A DNA stretch of 15,152 nucleotides. Source: Bryobacteraceae bacterium (lineage in GTDB: Bacteria > Acidobacteriota > Terriglobia > Bryobacterales > Bryobacteraceae). Below, piece after piece: positions 14,871-15,152 of the stretch. Numbering within the stretch: position 1 is the stretch's first letter; every line of letters starts with the position of its first letter. The stretch is taken from contig JADGHK010000016.1 in the NCBI GenBank assembly GCA_019686145.1, positions 1 through 15,152 of the forward strand, read 5' to 3'. Below the pieces are notes generated by a model. It had not been told where the DNA came from. It searched no databases and saw nothing but the letters and a program-made list of their open reading frames with translations. The translations under genes were made by a program, and so were the position numbers.

Positions 14871-14899
14871 TTGATATCACTTCTTATGGCTATTGTCAA
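14871..14899 (-). promoter_or_regulatory. Sigma70-like promoter for the DUF1549/DUF1553-DUF1501 operon
   Basis: Read on the - strand, a perfect TTGACA (14894-14899) is followed after exactly 17 bases by TATCAA (14871-14876, four of six consensus positions). This is the best -35 in the window. It predicts a leader of roughly 175 bases before the ATG at 14687. Confidence 0.6.
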
Positions 14900-14984
14900 C
14901 TTAATGGATGATCAACACACTCGTGGGGCCCGGACCAGCGGCGGTATCGGTATGTATGATTCAGGAAATTTGGCCCAAAGGGTA

Positions 14985-15011
14985 TTGTCCTTGCACTAAT
15001 AAATGTATACT
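14985..15011 (+). promoter_or_regulatory. Possible promoter for the gene at 15104
   Basis: TATACT (15006-15011, five of six -10 positions) sits in an AT-rich stretch. The upstream TTGTCC (14985-14990) would be a -35 with a short 15-base spacer, so the -10 is more convincing than the pair. A start near 15018 gives a leader of about 85 bases. Confidence 0.4.
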
Positions 15012-15019
15012 GTTCTCTC

Positions 15020-15039
15020 AACGGCTATGACGCCGTTTT
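15020..15039 (+). other. Hairpin with short T-run at the start of the leader of the gene at 15104
   Basis: AACGGC (15020-15025) and GCCGTT (15032-15037) pair around a six-base loop and run into TTTT (15036-15039). With the predicted transcription start near 15018, this hairpin would be the very 5' end of the message. That fits a stabilising 5' hairpin better than an attenuator, since the T-run is short. Confidence 0.3.
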
Positions 15040-15103
15040 AGCCCCCGTTCGCAGTCCTCCCACGTCGGCTCTTGATTCTGCTTCATTCGAGGGATCTTAA
15101 CCT

Positions 15104-15152
15104 ATGCGTTTGGCAGTAATCGGCTTGTGCCTGCTGATGGGCACGCCTGAAG
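15104..15152 (+). CDS. Start of a probable secreted protein (3' end outside window)
   Basis: Only 16 codons are visible: MRLAVIGLCLLMGTPE. A positively charged start followed by a hydrophobic stretch looks like the beginning of a signal peptide. GAGGGA (15089-15094) lies nine bases before the ATG, and a promoter-like stretch lies further upstream. It diverges from the DUF1549/DUF1553 gene. The product cannot be identified from this fragment. Confidence 0.55.
   Translation, partial: MRLAVIGLCLLMGTPE

Larger units (their letters stand above)
14688..15103. other. Divergent intergenic region (416 bases)
   Basis: No gene is evident between the DUF1549/DUF1553 start and the + strand gene at 15104. 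The region holds a good - strand promoter, a 12-bp palindrome in the leader of the - strand gene, a weaker + strand promoter and a hairpin before the + strand gene. An imperfect repeat also occurs, GCGACGGAG at 14769-14777 and 14842-14850, each preceded by GGCGTG. AT content rises around 14860-15015, as expected for promoters. The small open frame at 14714-14899 (- strand) overlaps these signals and shows no coding features. Confidence 0.6.

Noticed and set aside
14714..14899. 61-codon - strand frame in the divergent region
   Set aside because: It covers the predicted promoter and palindrome, has no ribosome binding site and no recognisable features.

Overview
The window looks like a chromosomal stretch from an Acidobacteriota member, most likely of the Solibacter/Bryobacter type. 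This is an inference from protein families: a giant TonB-dependent receptor with an N-terminal carboxypeptidase-regulatory-like domain, next to a DUF1501 protein and a cytochrome-c/DUF1549/DUF1553 protein, in GC-rich, densely coding DNA. I saw no rRNA, tRNA, CRISPR array, insertion sequence or phage gene.

Left third (1-3923, + strand): the end of a CUT2-type sugar ABC importer operon. It holds the C-terminal part of a two-domain ATPase, a permease starting on the base after the ATPase stop, and a second permease that overlaps the first by 32 bases. The second permease is fused in frame to a complete periplasmic binding domain of the RhaS/LsrB type. The closest family by eye is the rhamnose importer (RhaT/P/Q/S) rather than the AI-2 importer. 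The fusion also carries a well-placed internal ribosome binding site and ATG exactly where a free binding protein would start.

Middle (3924-6088): a YeiH/UPF0324-type membrane transporter on the - strand, convergent with the ABC operon. Divergent from it is a small NAD(P)-binding Rossmann protein on the + strand. A perfect 10-bp inverted repeat separates the latter from the next convergent gene.

Right two thirds (6089-14687, all - strand): in transcription order, a secreted cytochrome-c/DUF1549/DUF1553 protein, then 22 bases later a Tat-exported DUF1501 protein ending at a hairpin terminator. After a 294-base gap with its own good sigma70-like promoter comes a 1218-residue outer-membrane receptor. 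This order suggests an envelope system in which large secreted or periplasmic proteins work alongside outer-membrane uptake, but the substrate cannot be read from the sequence. The last 416 non-coding bases (14688-15103) form a divergent promoter region, leading into the first 16 codons of a + strand gene for a probable secreted protein.
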